Origin: Caulobacteraceae bacterium
GTDB taxonomy: Bacteria > Pseudomonadota > Alphaproteobacteria > Caulobacterales > Caulobacteraceae
Direction of reading: 5' to 3'
Length of the DNA: 6,175 bases
Assembly (NCBI GenBank): GCA_028291305.1
Contig: JAQGII010000416.1
Location: forward strand, 1-6,175
The translations under genes and the position numbers were made by a program. The notes beneath the pieces were generated by a model. It was not told where the DNA came from. It was given only the letters and a program-made list of their open reading frames with translations, and did not search any database. Numbering within the stretch: position 1 is the stretch's first letter; each line of letters begins with the position of its first letter. Positions 1-5,603 of the stretch are shown one piece after another.

Positions 1-792
1 GCCCGCCGGCGTGGCGGGAGCGGCCTTGGGCGCCGTGGCGGCCTGGGGGGCAGGCTGGGGCGCGGTGGCGGTGGCGATGGCCTGGCGGGCCTGGTCGGCG
101 GCGGTCAGACGGTCGGCCAGCTTCTCGGTGATGGCCTTGGCCTCGATGGGCTGCATCTGCGCCAGGACGGCGGAGAGCGAACGCACCTTCATCTTGGCGG
201 CCAGGGGCAGGCGCACGCTGTCGTCCAGCAGGGCCATGCGGGCGGCGGCGTCCTGCGGCTTCATGGCTTCGTAGACGGTCACCAGCCGGGCGATCTCCGA
301 TTGCTTCTGGGCGTCGGCCTGGCCGAGCAGGCCCTGGATGTCGCCCTTGAGCCCGGTGAGCTGCTTGAGCTTGCCGTCGACCTTGGCCTCGGCCGCCGCC
401 AGCAGCTGCAGTTGCGTGTCCAACGACTGTTCGCGCGCGTCCAGCTGAGTGCGGCGGTTGCCCAGGCTCTGCAACACCTGCAGTTCGGCGGGGGACATGC
501 CCGCCTGGCGCGCCAGTTCGGCGGGGGTGGGGGCGCACACCGGCGGCGGCGGCGCCTTGGGCTGCACGAGCGCCGCCTGGGGCGAGATCGCCGGCGGCTT
601 GGCGGCCGGAGCGGCGGCATCGGGCGCGGCGGCCTTCTTGCCGGCCTTGGCGGCGGGCGCGAGCTGTTCGGCCCAGGCCTTGGCCCCGGCCATGGCGTCG
701 GGCAGGGCCTGCACCCCGGCCAGGCCGCGGATGGCCAGGACGCCGCCCACGGCGACCAGCAGGATGGGCAGGAATTGCGGCGTGCGGCTCAT
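1..792 (-). CDS. MotE-like (MgtE N-domain-like) flagellar motor accessory protein, C-terminus cut by window edge
   Basis: The frame is open from an ATG at 792-790 to the left edge, giving 264 codons without a stop. The start overlaps the stop of the upstream DUF6468 gene as ATGA, so it is read by translational coupling; no strong ribosome binding site is visible. Residues 7-29 are hydrophobic (FLPILLVAVGGVLAIRGL), a signal anchor or signal peptide. Residues 45-90 are an Ala/Pro/Lys-rich linker, 110-170 a predicted coiled coil, and 170-228 a helical region with VYEAMKPQDAA and MQPIEAKAITEKLA, typical of the MotE/MgtE-N-like family. After 235 comes another Ala/Pro-rich tail. In Sinorhizobium, MotE is a periplasmic, disulfide-linked chaperone for the motility protein MotC. 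The visible part has a single cysteine (Cys86). Inference: a periplasmic motor or stator accessory factor. Whether it acts like rhizobial MotE is unknown, and no motC is visible here. Confidence 0.82.
   Translation of the reverse strand, partial: MSRTPQFLPILLVAVGGVLAIRGLAGVQALPDAMAGAKAWAEQLAPAAKAGKKAAAPDAAAPAAKPPAISPQAALVQPKAPPPPVCAPTPAELARQAGMSPAELQVLQSLGNRRTQLDAREQSLDTQLQLLAAAEAKVDGKLKQLTGLKGDIQGLLGQADAQKQSEIARLVTVYEAMKPQDAAARMALLDDSVRLPLAAKMKVRSLSAVLAQMQPIEAKAITEKLADRLTAADQARQAIATATAPQPAPQAATAPKAAPATPAG
481..527. repeat. Short in-frame direct repeat (14 bp, two copies)
   Basis: The 14-mer CAGTTCGGCGGGGG occurs at 481-494 and again at 514-527, with starts 33 bases (11 codons) apart. On the minus strand both copies encode the same Pro-Ala-Glu-Leu stretch of the MotE-like protein (TPAELARQAG followed by MSPAEL). 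It looks like a small in-frame duplication or codon-level convergence inside the linker before the coiled coil, not a mobile element. Confidence 0.6.
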
Positions 793-1334
793 CGGCGACC
801 GCCCATCACGGCGGCCAATGGCGCGCGACGCTCGGGGCCGGAGACGATCTCGAACAGGTCGTCGTCCACCATCACCTTGGAGCGGGGACTGGGCTCCCGC
901 CGCGCCGCGGGCTCGCGCTGCGACAGCGCGGTCGGACGCAGGGCCGCCTCGCGCTCGGCCCGGGCGGCGGCCCGCGCGGCGAGCGAGTCGGCCAGCGGCC
1001 GGGCCTCAGGCGGTTGGCTCAGGGGCTGGGTGAGGGCCAGGGGCTGCTCCAGGGCGCGGGCGGCCTCGGCGGTCAGGGTGTCCAGACGCTGGGTCAGCAG
1101 GCGGGCCTGGTCGATGCGGGCGGCCAGTTCGGTGCGGGCATGTTCGGTGCCGGCGCGCAGGTCCGCCAGGCTGGCCTCGGTGCGCGCCGCCGCGCTGTCC
1201 AGCTCCTGCACCGCCTTGGCGAAGCCGGCGTGGCTGTCGCGCAGGCCGCGCAGGCGCTTGTCCAGCTTCATGCCCATCAGCAGGCCGCAGACCAGCAGGA
1301 AGCCCAGGATACAGTTCAGGCCGAGGGCGATCAT
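789..1334 (-). CDS. DUF6468-type membrane-anchored coiled-coil protein in flagellar operon
   Basis: A 181-residue protein with no established biochemical role. The ATG at 1334-1332 overlaps the fliM stop (ATGA), and AAGGA at 1345-1341, six bases upstream inside the end of fliM, is a good ribosome binding site; this decides the start over the much longer open frame that continues antisense-shifted through fliM. Residues 2-22 form one membrane segment (IALGLNCILGFLLVCGLLMG). Residues 25-97 are charged and Ala/Leu/Arg-rich, a likely coiled coil. Residues 98-150 are Pro/Ala/Arg-rich and probably disordered. The C-terminus carries an acidic-hydrophobic motif, VMVDDDLFEIV at 155-165. The arrangement matches the DUF6468 proteins I recall downstream of fliM in Caulobacterales. 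It sits between fliM and the MotE-like gene in the same transcript, so a role in motor assembly or stator placement is inferred. The topology is probably N-terminal anchor with the rest cytoplasmic, but this is not certain. Confidence 0.82.
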   Translation of the reverse strand: MIALGLNCILGFLLVCGLLMGMKLDKRLRGLRDSHAGFAKAVQELDSAAARTEASLADLRAGTEHARTELAARIDQARLLTQRLDTLTAEAARALEQPLALTQPLSQPPEARPLADSLAARAAARAEREAALRPTALSQREPAARREPSPRSKVMVDDDLFEIVSGPERRAPLAAVMGGRR

Positions 1335-2383
1335 CGCATGTCCTTGAGGGCTTGGCGGGCGGAGGGATGCAGCGGCGCCTCGACGCGCACGGCGATGGAA
1401 TGGTTGCGGCGGCCCATGTGGCCCCGGGTCAGGGAGATGGCGCCGGCGCGCAGCTCCACCAGGCTGTCGGGCGTGGCGTTGAGCATGATGGTGTCGCCGA
1501 CCTTCAGGTCGAGCACCCGGCGCAGGGACAGCTGCTGCTCGTCCAGCACCGCGCGCACCTCCATCTGGGTGGTCCACAGCTCGGTCGCGAGGTGGCTTTC
1601 CCAGATGTTGTCGCGGCCGAACTTCTCGCCCATGAACTGCTGCAGCAGCATTTTGCGGATCGGCTCCAGCGTCGCATACGGCAGGAGCAGCTCGACCCGG
1701 CCGCCCCGGTCGTCCATGTCGATGCGCAGCTTGACCAGGATGGCGGCGTTGGCCGGCCGGGCGATGGCGGCGAAGCGGGGGTTGGTCTCCAGCCGGTCGA
1801 GGTTGAACTTGACCGGCGTCAGCGGTTCGAAGGCGTTCTTGGCGTCGTTGAGGATGACCTCGACCATCCGCTGCACCAGCACCCGCTCGATGGTGGTGTA
1901 GGGCCGCCCCTCGATGCGCATGGCGGCCGAGCCGCGACGCCCGCCCAGCAGCACGTCGACGATCGAATAGATCAGGTTGGAATCGACGATCAGCAGGCCG
2001 TAGTTGTCGAGCTCCTCGGCGCGGAACACCGCCAGGATGGCCGGCAGGGGGATGGAGTTGAGGTAGTCGCCGAAGCGCACGGACGAGATGTTGTCGAGGC
2101 TCACCTCGACGTTGTCGGAGGTGAAGTTGCGCAAGCTGGTCGTCATCAACCGCACCAGGCGGTCGAAGACGATCTCCAGCATCGGCAGGCGCTCGTAGGA
2201 GACCAGGGCCGAGTTGATGATGGCGCGGATGCCGCTGCGCTCGACCGACTCGTCGGACAGGTCGAAGCCGAGCAGGCTGTCGATCTCGTCCTGGTTGAGG
2301 ATGCGCTCGGCGGCGCCGGACTCGTCGGGCCAGCCCTCGGGCGGCGCGTTCTCGTCGATCGTCTCTTCCGAGGGATCCGCCAT
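1331..2383 (-). CDS. fliM: Flagellar motor switch protein FliM
   Basis: FliM (350 residues; Salmonella FliM is 334) is the C-ring subunit that binds phosphorylated CheY, contacts FliG and sets rotation direction at the cytoplasmic face of the basal body. The N-terminal CheY-binding motif is visible as NQDEIDSLLGF at 30-40, preceded by about 29 extra acidic residues that enteric FliM lacks. The middle CheC-like domain spans roughly 50-255, including the loop motif LLGGRRG at 145-151 and the FliM-type stretch RIEGRPYTTIERVL at 156-169. The C-terminal FliN-like SpoA domain covers about 270-340, including LRRVLDLKVGDTIML. The ATG at 2383 shares one base with the fliL stop (TGATG), and its own ribosome binding site is weak (GAAGAG), so expression is probably coupled to fliL. 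The 3' end overlaps the next gene by four bases. Confidence 0.97.
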   Translation of the reverse strand: MADPSEETIDENAPPEGWPDESGAAERILNQDEIDSLLGFDLSDESVERSGIRAIINSALVSYERLPMLEIVFDRLVRLMTTSLRNFTSDNVEVSLDNISSVRFGDYLNSIPLPAILAVFRAEELDNYGLLIVDSNLIYSIVDVLLGGRRGSAAMRIEGRPYTTIERVLVQRMVEVILNDAKNAFEPLTPVKFNLDRLETNPRFAAIARPANAAILVKLRIDMDDRGGRVELLLPYATLEPIRKMLLQQFMGEKFGRDNIWESHLATELWTTQMEVRAVLDEQQLSLRRVLDLKVGDTIMLNATPDSLVELRAGAISLTRGHMGRRNHSIAVRVEAPLHPSARQALKDMR

Positions 2384-3021
2384 CAGTTGACCAGCATCTC
2401 TTCGATGAGGACCGCATTGGCCTTGGAAGGCGCGATCACCAGGTTGACCCGGCGCAGGATTTCCATGCGCAGCTGATAACCGCCCTGGCTGCCGCTGAGG
2501 TCCTCGGGGCGCAACTCGCGCAGGAACACCTGGAACATGTCCTGCAGGCGCGGCATGTTCGGCGTCAGCACGTCGGCGGCGTCGTGGTCCGGAAGCTCCA
2601 GGGTGAGCTTCAGCTTCAGGAAGCTGGGCCGTCCGTCGGCGGTCTGCATGTTCACCACCACGTCGGGCAGGGTGTAGAAGACCACGCCGTCGGGTCCGTC
2701 CTTGATCTGCGCCGCGTCGGCCTTCTTGCCGTCGGCGGACTTGTCGTCCTTGGCCTTTTCCTTCTTGGCCTTGCCGCCCGGGGCCTTGCCGGCCTCGGCG
2801 ACGGCCGGCTTCTTCAGCATCAGGAAGGCGGTGGTCCCGCCGCCGCCCAGCACGACCACCGCGCCGACGGCGGCCAGGATGATCATCAGGGGCGGCTTCT
2901 TCTTGCCGCCGTGGTCCTCGCCATCCAGCGTCAAGGCGTCGGGATCGCTCTCGACCGCCGGCGCGGTTTCGCCCCCGGCTTCGCCGTGGTCACCCTTGGC
3001 TTTCTTCTTCCGTCCAAACAT
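2383..3021 (-). CDS. fliL: Flagellar basal body-associated protein FliL
   Basis: FliL (212 residues) is a single-pass inner-membrane protein. In other bacteria its periplasmic domain forms rings around the MotAB stator and supports torque; in Caulobacter it is needed for rotation. A Lys-rich cytoplasmic start (FGRKKKAKG) and acidic stretch (1-43) precede one membrane segment at about 45-69 (LMIILAAVGAVVVLGGGG...). A Lys/Ala/Asp linker at 70-107 leads to the FliL domain at about 112-212, with the family-like YTLPDVVVNMQT and SFLKLKLTLEL, ending in the hydrophobic ALIEEMLVN-type C-terminus (VLIEEMLVN). The ATG at 3021 has only a loose purine-rich GGGCGGGCG upstream, but no better in-frame start precedes the conserved part. 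It is the first gene of the minus-strand operon; its control region is shared with flgF. Confidence 0.96.
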   Translation of the reverse strand: MFGRKKKAKGDHGEAGGETAPAVESDPDALTLDGEDHGGKKKPPLMIILAAVGAVVVLGGGGTTAFLMLKKPAVAEAGKAPGGKAKKEKAKDDKSADGKKADAAQIKDGPDGVVFYTLPDVVVNMQTADGRPSFLKLKLTLELPDHDAADVLTPNMPRLQDMFQVFLRELRPEDLSGSQGGYQLRMEILRRVNLVIAPSKANAVLIEEMLVN

Positions 3022-3084
3022 TTCGCGCCCGCCCGTCCCGGCGCCGATGCAGGCGGCGCGTGTCGGGACGTCCGATCAATCGCC

Positions 3085-3097
3085 CTAACATGGTTAA
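3085..3097 (-). promoter_or_regulatory. Candidate CtrA-binding site for fliL operon
   Basis: On the minus strand this reads TTAACCATGTTAG, 64 bases or more upstream of the fliL start. It contains TTAACCAT, the form of the CtrA half-site I recall from Caulobacter, followed by a second TTAG-type half. The two halves are separated by 5 bases rather than the canonical 7, so it is an imperfect full site. A weak match to the housekeeping -10 (GATTGATC, 3081-3074 on the minus strand; consensus recalled as GCTANAWC) follows and would place a start near 3067. fliL is a CtrA-dependent class II gene in Caulobacter, which supports the assignment. Inference, not proven. Confidence 0.55.
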
Positions 3098-3122
3098 CGA
3101 TCAGTTTTTTTCGCCTGCCGGG

Positions 3123-3141
3123 CGCTGCAGATTTTGCCGGG
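3123..3141 (-). promoter_or_regulatory. Candidate ftr (FlbD-binding) enhancer element for flgF
   Basis: Read on the minus strand this is CCCGGCAAAATCTGCAGCG, which resembles the ftr element of Caulobacter class III promoters as I remember it (CGGC, an A-run, then GC-G). It lies about 89-107 bases upstream of the predicted flgF transcription start, the usual distance for a sigma-54 enhancer. A second CCCGGCAG half-match lies next to it (3122-3115, minus strand), and a third TGCCG is at 3159-3163. FlbD, the NtrC-family activator of Caulobacter, would bind here. Because the element also sits just upstream of the CtrA-like site, it could affect fliL too. The consensus is from memory. Confidence 0.45.
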
Positions 3142-3174
3142 TCGAGTTGGCGCCTGCCTGCCGCATTAACTATT

Positions 3175-3187
3175 TTATTTGTTGATT
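3175..3187 (-). promoter_or_regulatory. Candidate IHF-binding site in AT-rich patch
   Basis: The stretch 3165-3202 is strikingly AT-rich against the surrounding GC-rich DNA. Within it, TTATTTGTTGATT (3175-3187) matches the reverse of the IHF consensus WATCAANNNNTTR with one mismatch (TTA where YAA is expected). It lies between the ftr-like element and the -24/-12 promoter, where IHF typically bends DNA to bring an enhancer-bound activator onto sigma-54 polymerase. Position supports the call more than sequence does, since AT-rich DNA gives chance matches. Confidence 0.45.
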
Positions 3188-3202
3188 TTATTGATGAATT
3201 TC

Positions 3203-3219
3203 CTGGCCCGAGGCTTGCA
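3203..3219 (+). promoter_or_regulatory. Sigma-54 (-24/-12) promoter of flgFGAH operon
   Basis: The sequence CTGGCCCGAGGCTTGCA matches the sigma-54 consensus YTGGCACGNNNNTTGCW with a single change (CCC for CAC). The invariant GG (3205-3206) and GC (3217-3218) have the required 10-base separation. The predicted transcription start is near 3230, leaving a leader of about 22 bases before the flgF ATG. Rod and ring genes are sigma-54/FlbD-dependent class III genes in Caulobacter, so both sequence and context agree. Confidence 0.85.
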
Positions 3220-3251
3220 ACTCAGCGTTCCGAGTTTTGGAGCCAGGCTTA

Positions 3252-4013
3252 ATGAACAACGCCCTCTATGTCGGTTTGTCGCGGCAGATGACCCTGCAAA
3301 GGGAAATGGACGTGATCGCCAACAACTTCGCCAACAGCGACACGGTCGGCTTCAAGGTCGAGACGCTGAAGCTGGAGACCGACACCCAGACCCCCGTCGT
3401 GCAGGCCGGCGGCGCCCGGCCCTCGGCCATCAACTTCGTGCGCGACGTCGGCGTGGACCGCGACTACAGCCAGGGCGCGCTGCGCCAGACCGGCGGAACC
3501 TTCGATCTGGGCCTGCAGGGCGACGGCTTCTTCCAGGTCAATACGCCCAACGGCCTCCGCTACACCCGCGACGGCCGCTTCTCGCTGGACGCCAAGGGCC
3601 AGGTGGTCAACCTCGCCGGCGACACCCTTCAGGGCGCCGGCGGCAGCCCGATCGTGATCGATCCGCTGAAGGGGGCCCCCTCGATCGCGCGGGACGGCAC
3701 CATCACCCAGATCGATCCCAAGACGACGACCTCGACCGTCGTGGGCAAGGTCGGCGCCGTGACGTTCGCCGACCCCACGGCCCTGCAGAAGACCGCCAGC
3801 GGCCAGTACGACAACGTCTCGAACCTGGCGGCCCAACCCGCCCGCGCGACGTCGATCCTGCAGGGCATGCTGGAAAATTCGAACGTGGACTCGATCCAGA
3901 TGATGGCCCGGATGATCGCGGTCAGCCGGGCCTACGAATCGGTCGCCAACATGATGAGCCAGACCGGAGACACCTCCGACCAGTCCATCCAGCGCCTCGG
4001 GCGCGTGAATTAG
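3252..4013 (+). CDS. flgF: Flagellar basal-body proximal rod protein FlgF
   Basis: FlgF (253 residues) is a subunit of the proximal rod, exported by the flagellar type III apparatus and assembled in the periplasm, between the MS ring and the FlgG distal rod. The N-terminal rod helix (1-33) carries the ANNFANSDTVGFK form of the ANNxAN signature. The central part has the family pattern DLGLQGDGFFQV followed by YTRDGRFSLDAKGQVV (about 80-120). The C-terminal rod/hook domain runs from about 204 (QGMLENSNVDSIQMMARMI, then SRAYESVANMM). There is no cleavable signal peptide, as expected for type III export. The ATG at 3252 is chosen because GGAG lies nine bases upstream; an in-frame TTG at 3237 would put that site inside the coding region, only a few bases from the predicted transcription start. 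It is the first gene of the sigma-54 operon. Confidence 0.96.
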   Translation: MNNALYVGLSRQMTLQREMDVIANNFANSDTVGFKVETLKLETDTQTPVVQAGGARPSAINFVRDVGVDRDYSQGALRQTGGTFDLGLQGDGFFQVNTPNGLRYTRDGRFSLDAKGQVVNLAGDTLQGAGGSPIVIDPLKGAPSIARDGTITQIDPKTTTSTVVGKVGAVTFADPTALQKTASGQYDNVSNLAAQPARATSILQGMLENSNVDSIQMMARMIAVSRAYESVANMMSQTGDTSDQSIQRLGRVN

Positions 4014-4027
4014 CAAAGGCCTGAAGC

Positions 4028-4819
4028 ATGAGAGCGCTCTCCACCGCCGCGACCGGGATGGCTGCCCAGCAGCTGAACGTCGAAGTGATCTCCAACAACA
4101 TCGCCAACATGAACACCATTGGCTACAAGCGCCAGCGGGCGGAATTCCAGGACCTGCTCTACCAGGACATGCAGAAGGCCGGGGCGCAGTCTTCGGCCGA
4201 CACCGCCAACATCATGCCCACCGGCATCCAGATCGGGTCGGGCGTGAAGGCGGGCTCGGTCTACCGCATCACCCAGCAGGGCTCGCTGACCCAGACCAGC
4301 AACAAGCTGGACATGGCCATCCAGGGCAAGGGCTACTTCCAGGTCCTGCTGCCCACCGGCGAGACGGGCTACACCCGGGCCGGCAACTTCTCGGTCAACA
4401 ACGCCGGCGTCATCGTCACCGACCAGGGCTATCCGGTCCTGCCGCAGACGACCATCCCCTCCAACGCCACCGACGTCAGCATCTCCAACACCGGCCTGGT
4501 GCAGGCGACCGTTCCCGGAACCACCGCCCCGGTGACGGTCGGCCAGCTGGAGCTGGCCACCTTCGTCAACGAGGCGGGCCTGGAGGCCGAGGGCCAGAAC
4601 CTGTTCCAGATCTCCGGGGCCTCGGGTCCGGCGGTCACCGGCCTGCCCGGCGCGCCCGGCTTCGGCACGGTGATGCAGGGCTACACCGAAGCCTCCAACG
4701 TCGATGCGGTCACCGAGATCACCTCGCTGATCTCCGCCCAGCGCGCCTATGAGATGAACTCCAAGGTGATCACCACGGCCGAGCAGATGATGGCCACCGC
4801 CGCCCAGGCCAAGGCCTGA
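4028..4819 (+). CDS. flgG: Flagellar basal-body distal rod protein FlgG
   Basis: FlgG (263 residues, close to the 260 of Salmonella) forms the distal rod, the drive shaft passing through the P and L rings. The N-terminal rod helix has STAATGMAAQQLNVEVISNN and the IANMNTIGYKR signature (1-37). The FlgG-specific segment follows (about 46-75: YQDMQKAGAQSS, then PTGIQIGSGVKAGSV), which separates it from FlgF. QGSLTQTSNKLDMAIQGKGYFQV and YTRAGNFSVNNAGVIV are the conserved D1 parts. The C-terminal domain is about 215-263 (GYTEASNVDAVTEITSLISA, QRAYEMNSKVI). AAAGG at 4015-4019, eight bases before the ATG, is a good ribosome binding site; the gap after flgF is 14 bases. The stop shares one base with the flgA ATG. 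Confidence 0.98.
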   Translation: MRALSTAATGMAAQQLNVEVISNNIANMNTIGYKRQRAEFQDLLYQDMQKAGAQSSADTANIMPTGIQIGSGVKAGSVYRITQQGSLTQTSNKLDMAIQGKGYFQVLLPTGETGYTRAGNFSVNNAGVIVTDQGYPVLPQTTIPSNATDVSISNTGLVQATVPGTTAPVTVGQLELATFVNEAGLEAEGQNLFQISGASGPAVTGLPGAPGFGTVMQGYTEASNVDAVTEITSLISAQRAYEMNSKVITTAEQMMATAAQAKA

Positions 4820-5595
4820 TGCGCCGGCTCCGCCTCGTCCTGCTGGGCTTCGCCGCCCTCGCCGCGGCGCCGACGGCGGCCCTGGCGGCGCCGGTCGATC
4901 TGCGGTCGGATGCGTTCAGCGAGAACGGCAGGGTCACGCTCGGCGACCTGTTCGACGGCGCGGGGGCCGCCGCCTCGGTGGTGGTCGCCCAGGGCCAGCC
5001 GGGCCAGAACCTGGTGCTGGACGCCGGCCGCGTGCAGAGCTTCGCCCACCTGCGGGGCCTGGACTGGGACAATGCCAAGGGCATCCGCCGGATCATCGTC
5101 CAGGCCGGCTCGGGCCCGGCCTCGCCCGCGCCGGCCGCCGCCGCCGTCAAGCGCGGCCGGGCAAGCCAGACCCTGACCTTCGTCCACAACCTGGAGGCTG
5201 GCGACATCGTCCAGGCCCAGGACCTCAGCTGGAGCAAGACCGCGGACGCCCCGCTGGACGCCCCCAGCGACCCCGACGCGGTGATCGGCAAGGCCGCCCG
5301 CCGCCCGATGCGCGAGGGCGCCGCCGTATCCATGCATGACGTCGTCGCCCCCCAGGTGATCAAGAAGGACGACATCGTCTCCGTGGTCTTCAACCAGGGC
5401 GGCATCGCCCTGACCCTACAGGCCAAGGCCCTGGACAACGCCGTCCCCGGCCAGCCCCTCAGCGTCGTCAACCAGGTGTCCAAGAAGGTCATCCAGGCCG
5501 TGGCCGTCGGGCCCGGCCAGGCCGTGGTCGGCCCCGAGGCCGATCAGCTCAAGGCCAACGCCCGCTCGTCCCTGTCCCGACTCGCCCAGCGCTGA
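4819..5595 (+). CDS. flgA: Flagellar P-ring assembly chaperone FlgA
   Basis: FlgA (258 residues) is a periplasmic chaperone that helps FlgI polymerise into the P ring around the rod. A Sec signal peptide is plain: MRRLRLVLLGFAALAAAP..., with likely cleavage after ALA near residue 24. A variable N-terminal domain (25-95) is followed by an Ala/Pro-rich linker (about 96-112). The SAF/FlgA C-terminal domain spans about 115-250, with VHNLEAGDIVQAQDLSW, IGKAARRPMREGAAVSMHDV, VIKKDDIVSVVFNQGGI and LDNAVPGQPLSVVNQVSKKV. The last two correspond to the most conserved part of the family. The start overlaps the flgG stop (TGATG), with AAGG at 4811-4814 as ribosome binding site. Its substrate gene flgI is not in the window. 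Confidence 0.95.
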   Translation: MRRLRLVLLGFAALAAAPTAALAAPVDLRSDAFSENGRVTLGDLFDGAGAAASVVVAQGQPGQNLVLDAGRVQSFAHLRGLDWDNAKGIRRIIVQAGSGPASPAPAAAAVKRGRASQTLTFVHNLEAGDIVQAQDLSWSKTADAPLDAPSDPDAVIGKAARRPMREGAAVSMHDVVAPQVIKKDDIVSVVFNQGGIALTLQAKALDNAVPGQPLSVVNQVSKKVIQAVAVGPGQAVVGPEADQLKANARSSLSRLAQR

Positions 5596-5603
5596 GGATC
5601 ATC

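Larger units (their letters stand above)
3022..3251. other. Divergent fliL/flgF control region
   Basis: This 230-base stretch is the only sizeable non-coding part of the window. From the fliL side it holds a GC-rich fliL leader (3022-3070), the weak -10 and CtrA-like site (3074-3097), a run of seven T (3105-3111), TGCCGGG repeats and the ftr-like element (3115-3141), an AT-rich patch with a TTAAC half-site (3166-3170) and IHF-like site, and the sigma-54 promoter (3203-3219). GGAG at 3239-3242 is the flgF ribosome binding site, nine bases before the ATG. The open frames crossing this region show no protein-family features and are not called. Confidence 0.8.

Noticed and set aside
1335..2417. 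Long minus-strand open frame continuing upstream of the DUF6468 start, through fliM in another frame
   Set aside because: It overlaps fliM completely, gives Arg/Pro/Ala-rich sequence without domains, and the real start at 1334 has a ribosome binding site and a stop/start overlap with fliM. Long shadow frames are expected in GC-rich coding DNA.
301..2476. Large plus-strand open frames opposite the minus-strand operon (for example 301-1347 and 1352-2476)
   Set aside because: They are antisense to fliM, DUF6468 and MotE-like genes, have low-complexity Gly/Ala/Arg or His/Gln/Asp composition, and match no family I recognise.
3099..3112. Run of seven T as a possible terminator
   Set aside because: No stable GC-rich hairpin directly precedes it, and no gene on the plus strand ends there; it lies between two divergent promoters.
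3237..3251. Upstream TTG start for flgF adding five residues
   Set aside because: It would place the GGAG ribosome binding site inside the coding region and leave a leader of only about seven bases from the predicted sigma-54 start; the ATG at 3252 fits better.
3179..4024. Plus-strand open frame overlapping flgF from 3179
   Set aside because: It runs across the sigma-54 promoter and through flgF in another frame with Arg/Asp/Gly-rich sequence; flgF itself is unambiguous.
4747..5492. Minus-strand open frames opposite flgA
   Set aside because: Antisense to a clear flgA with signal peptide and SAF domain; no ribosome binding site or domain of their own.
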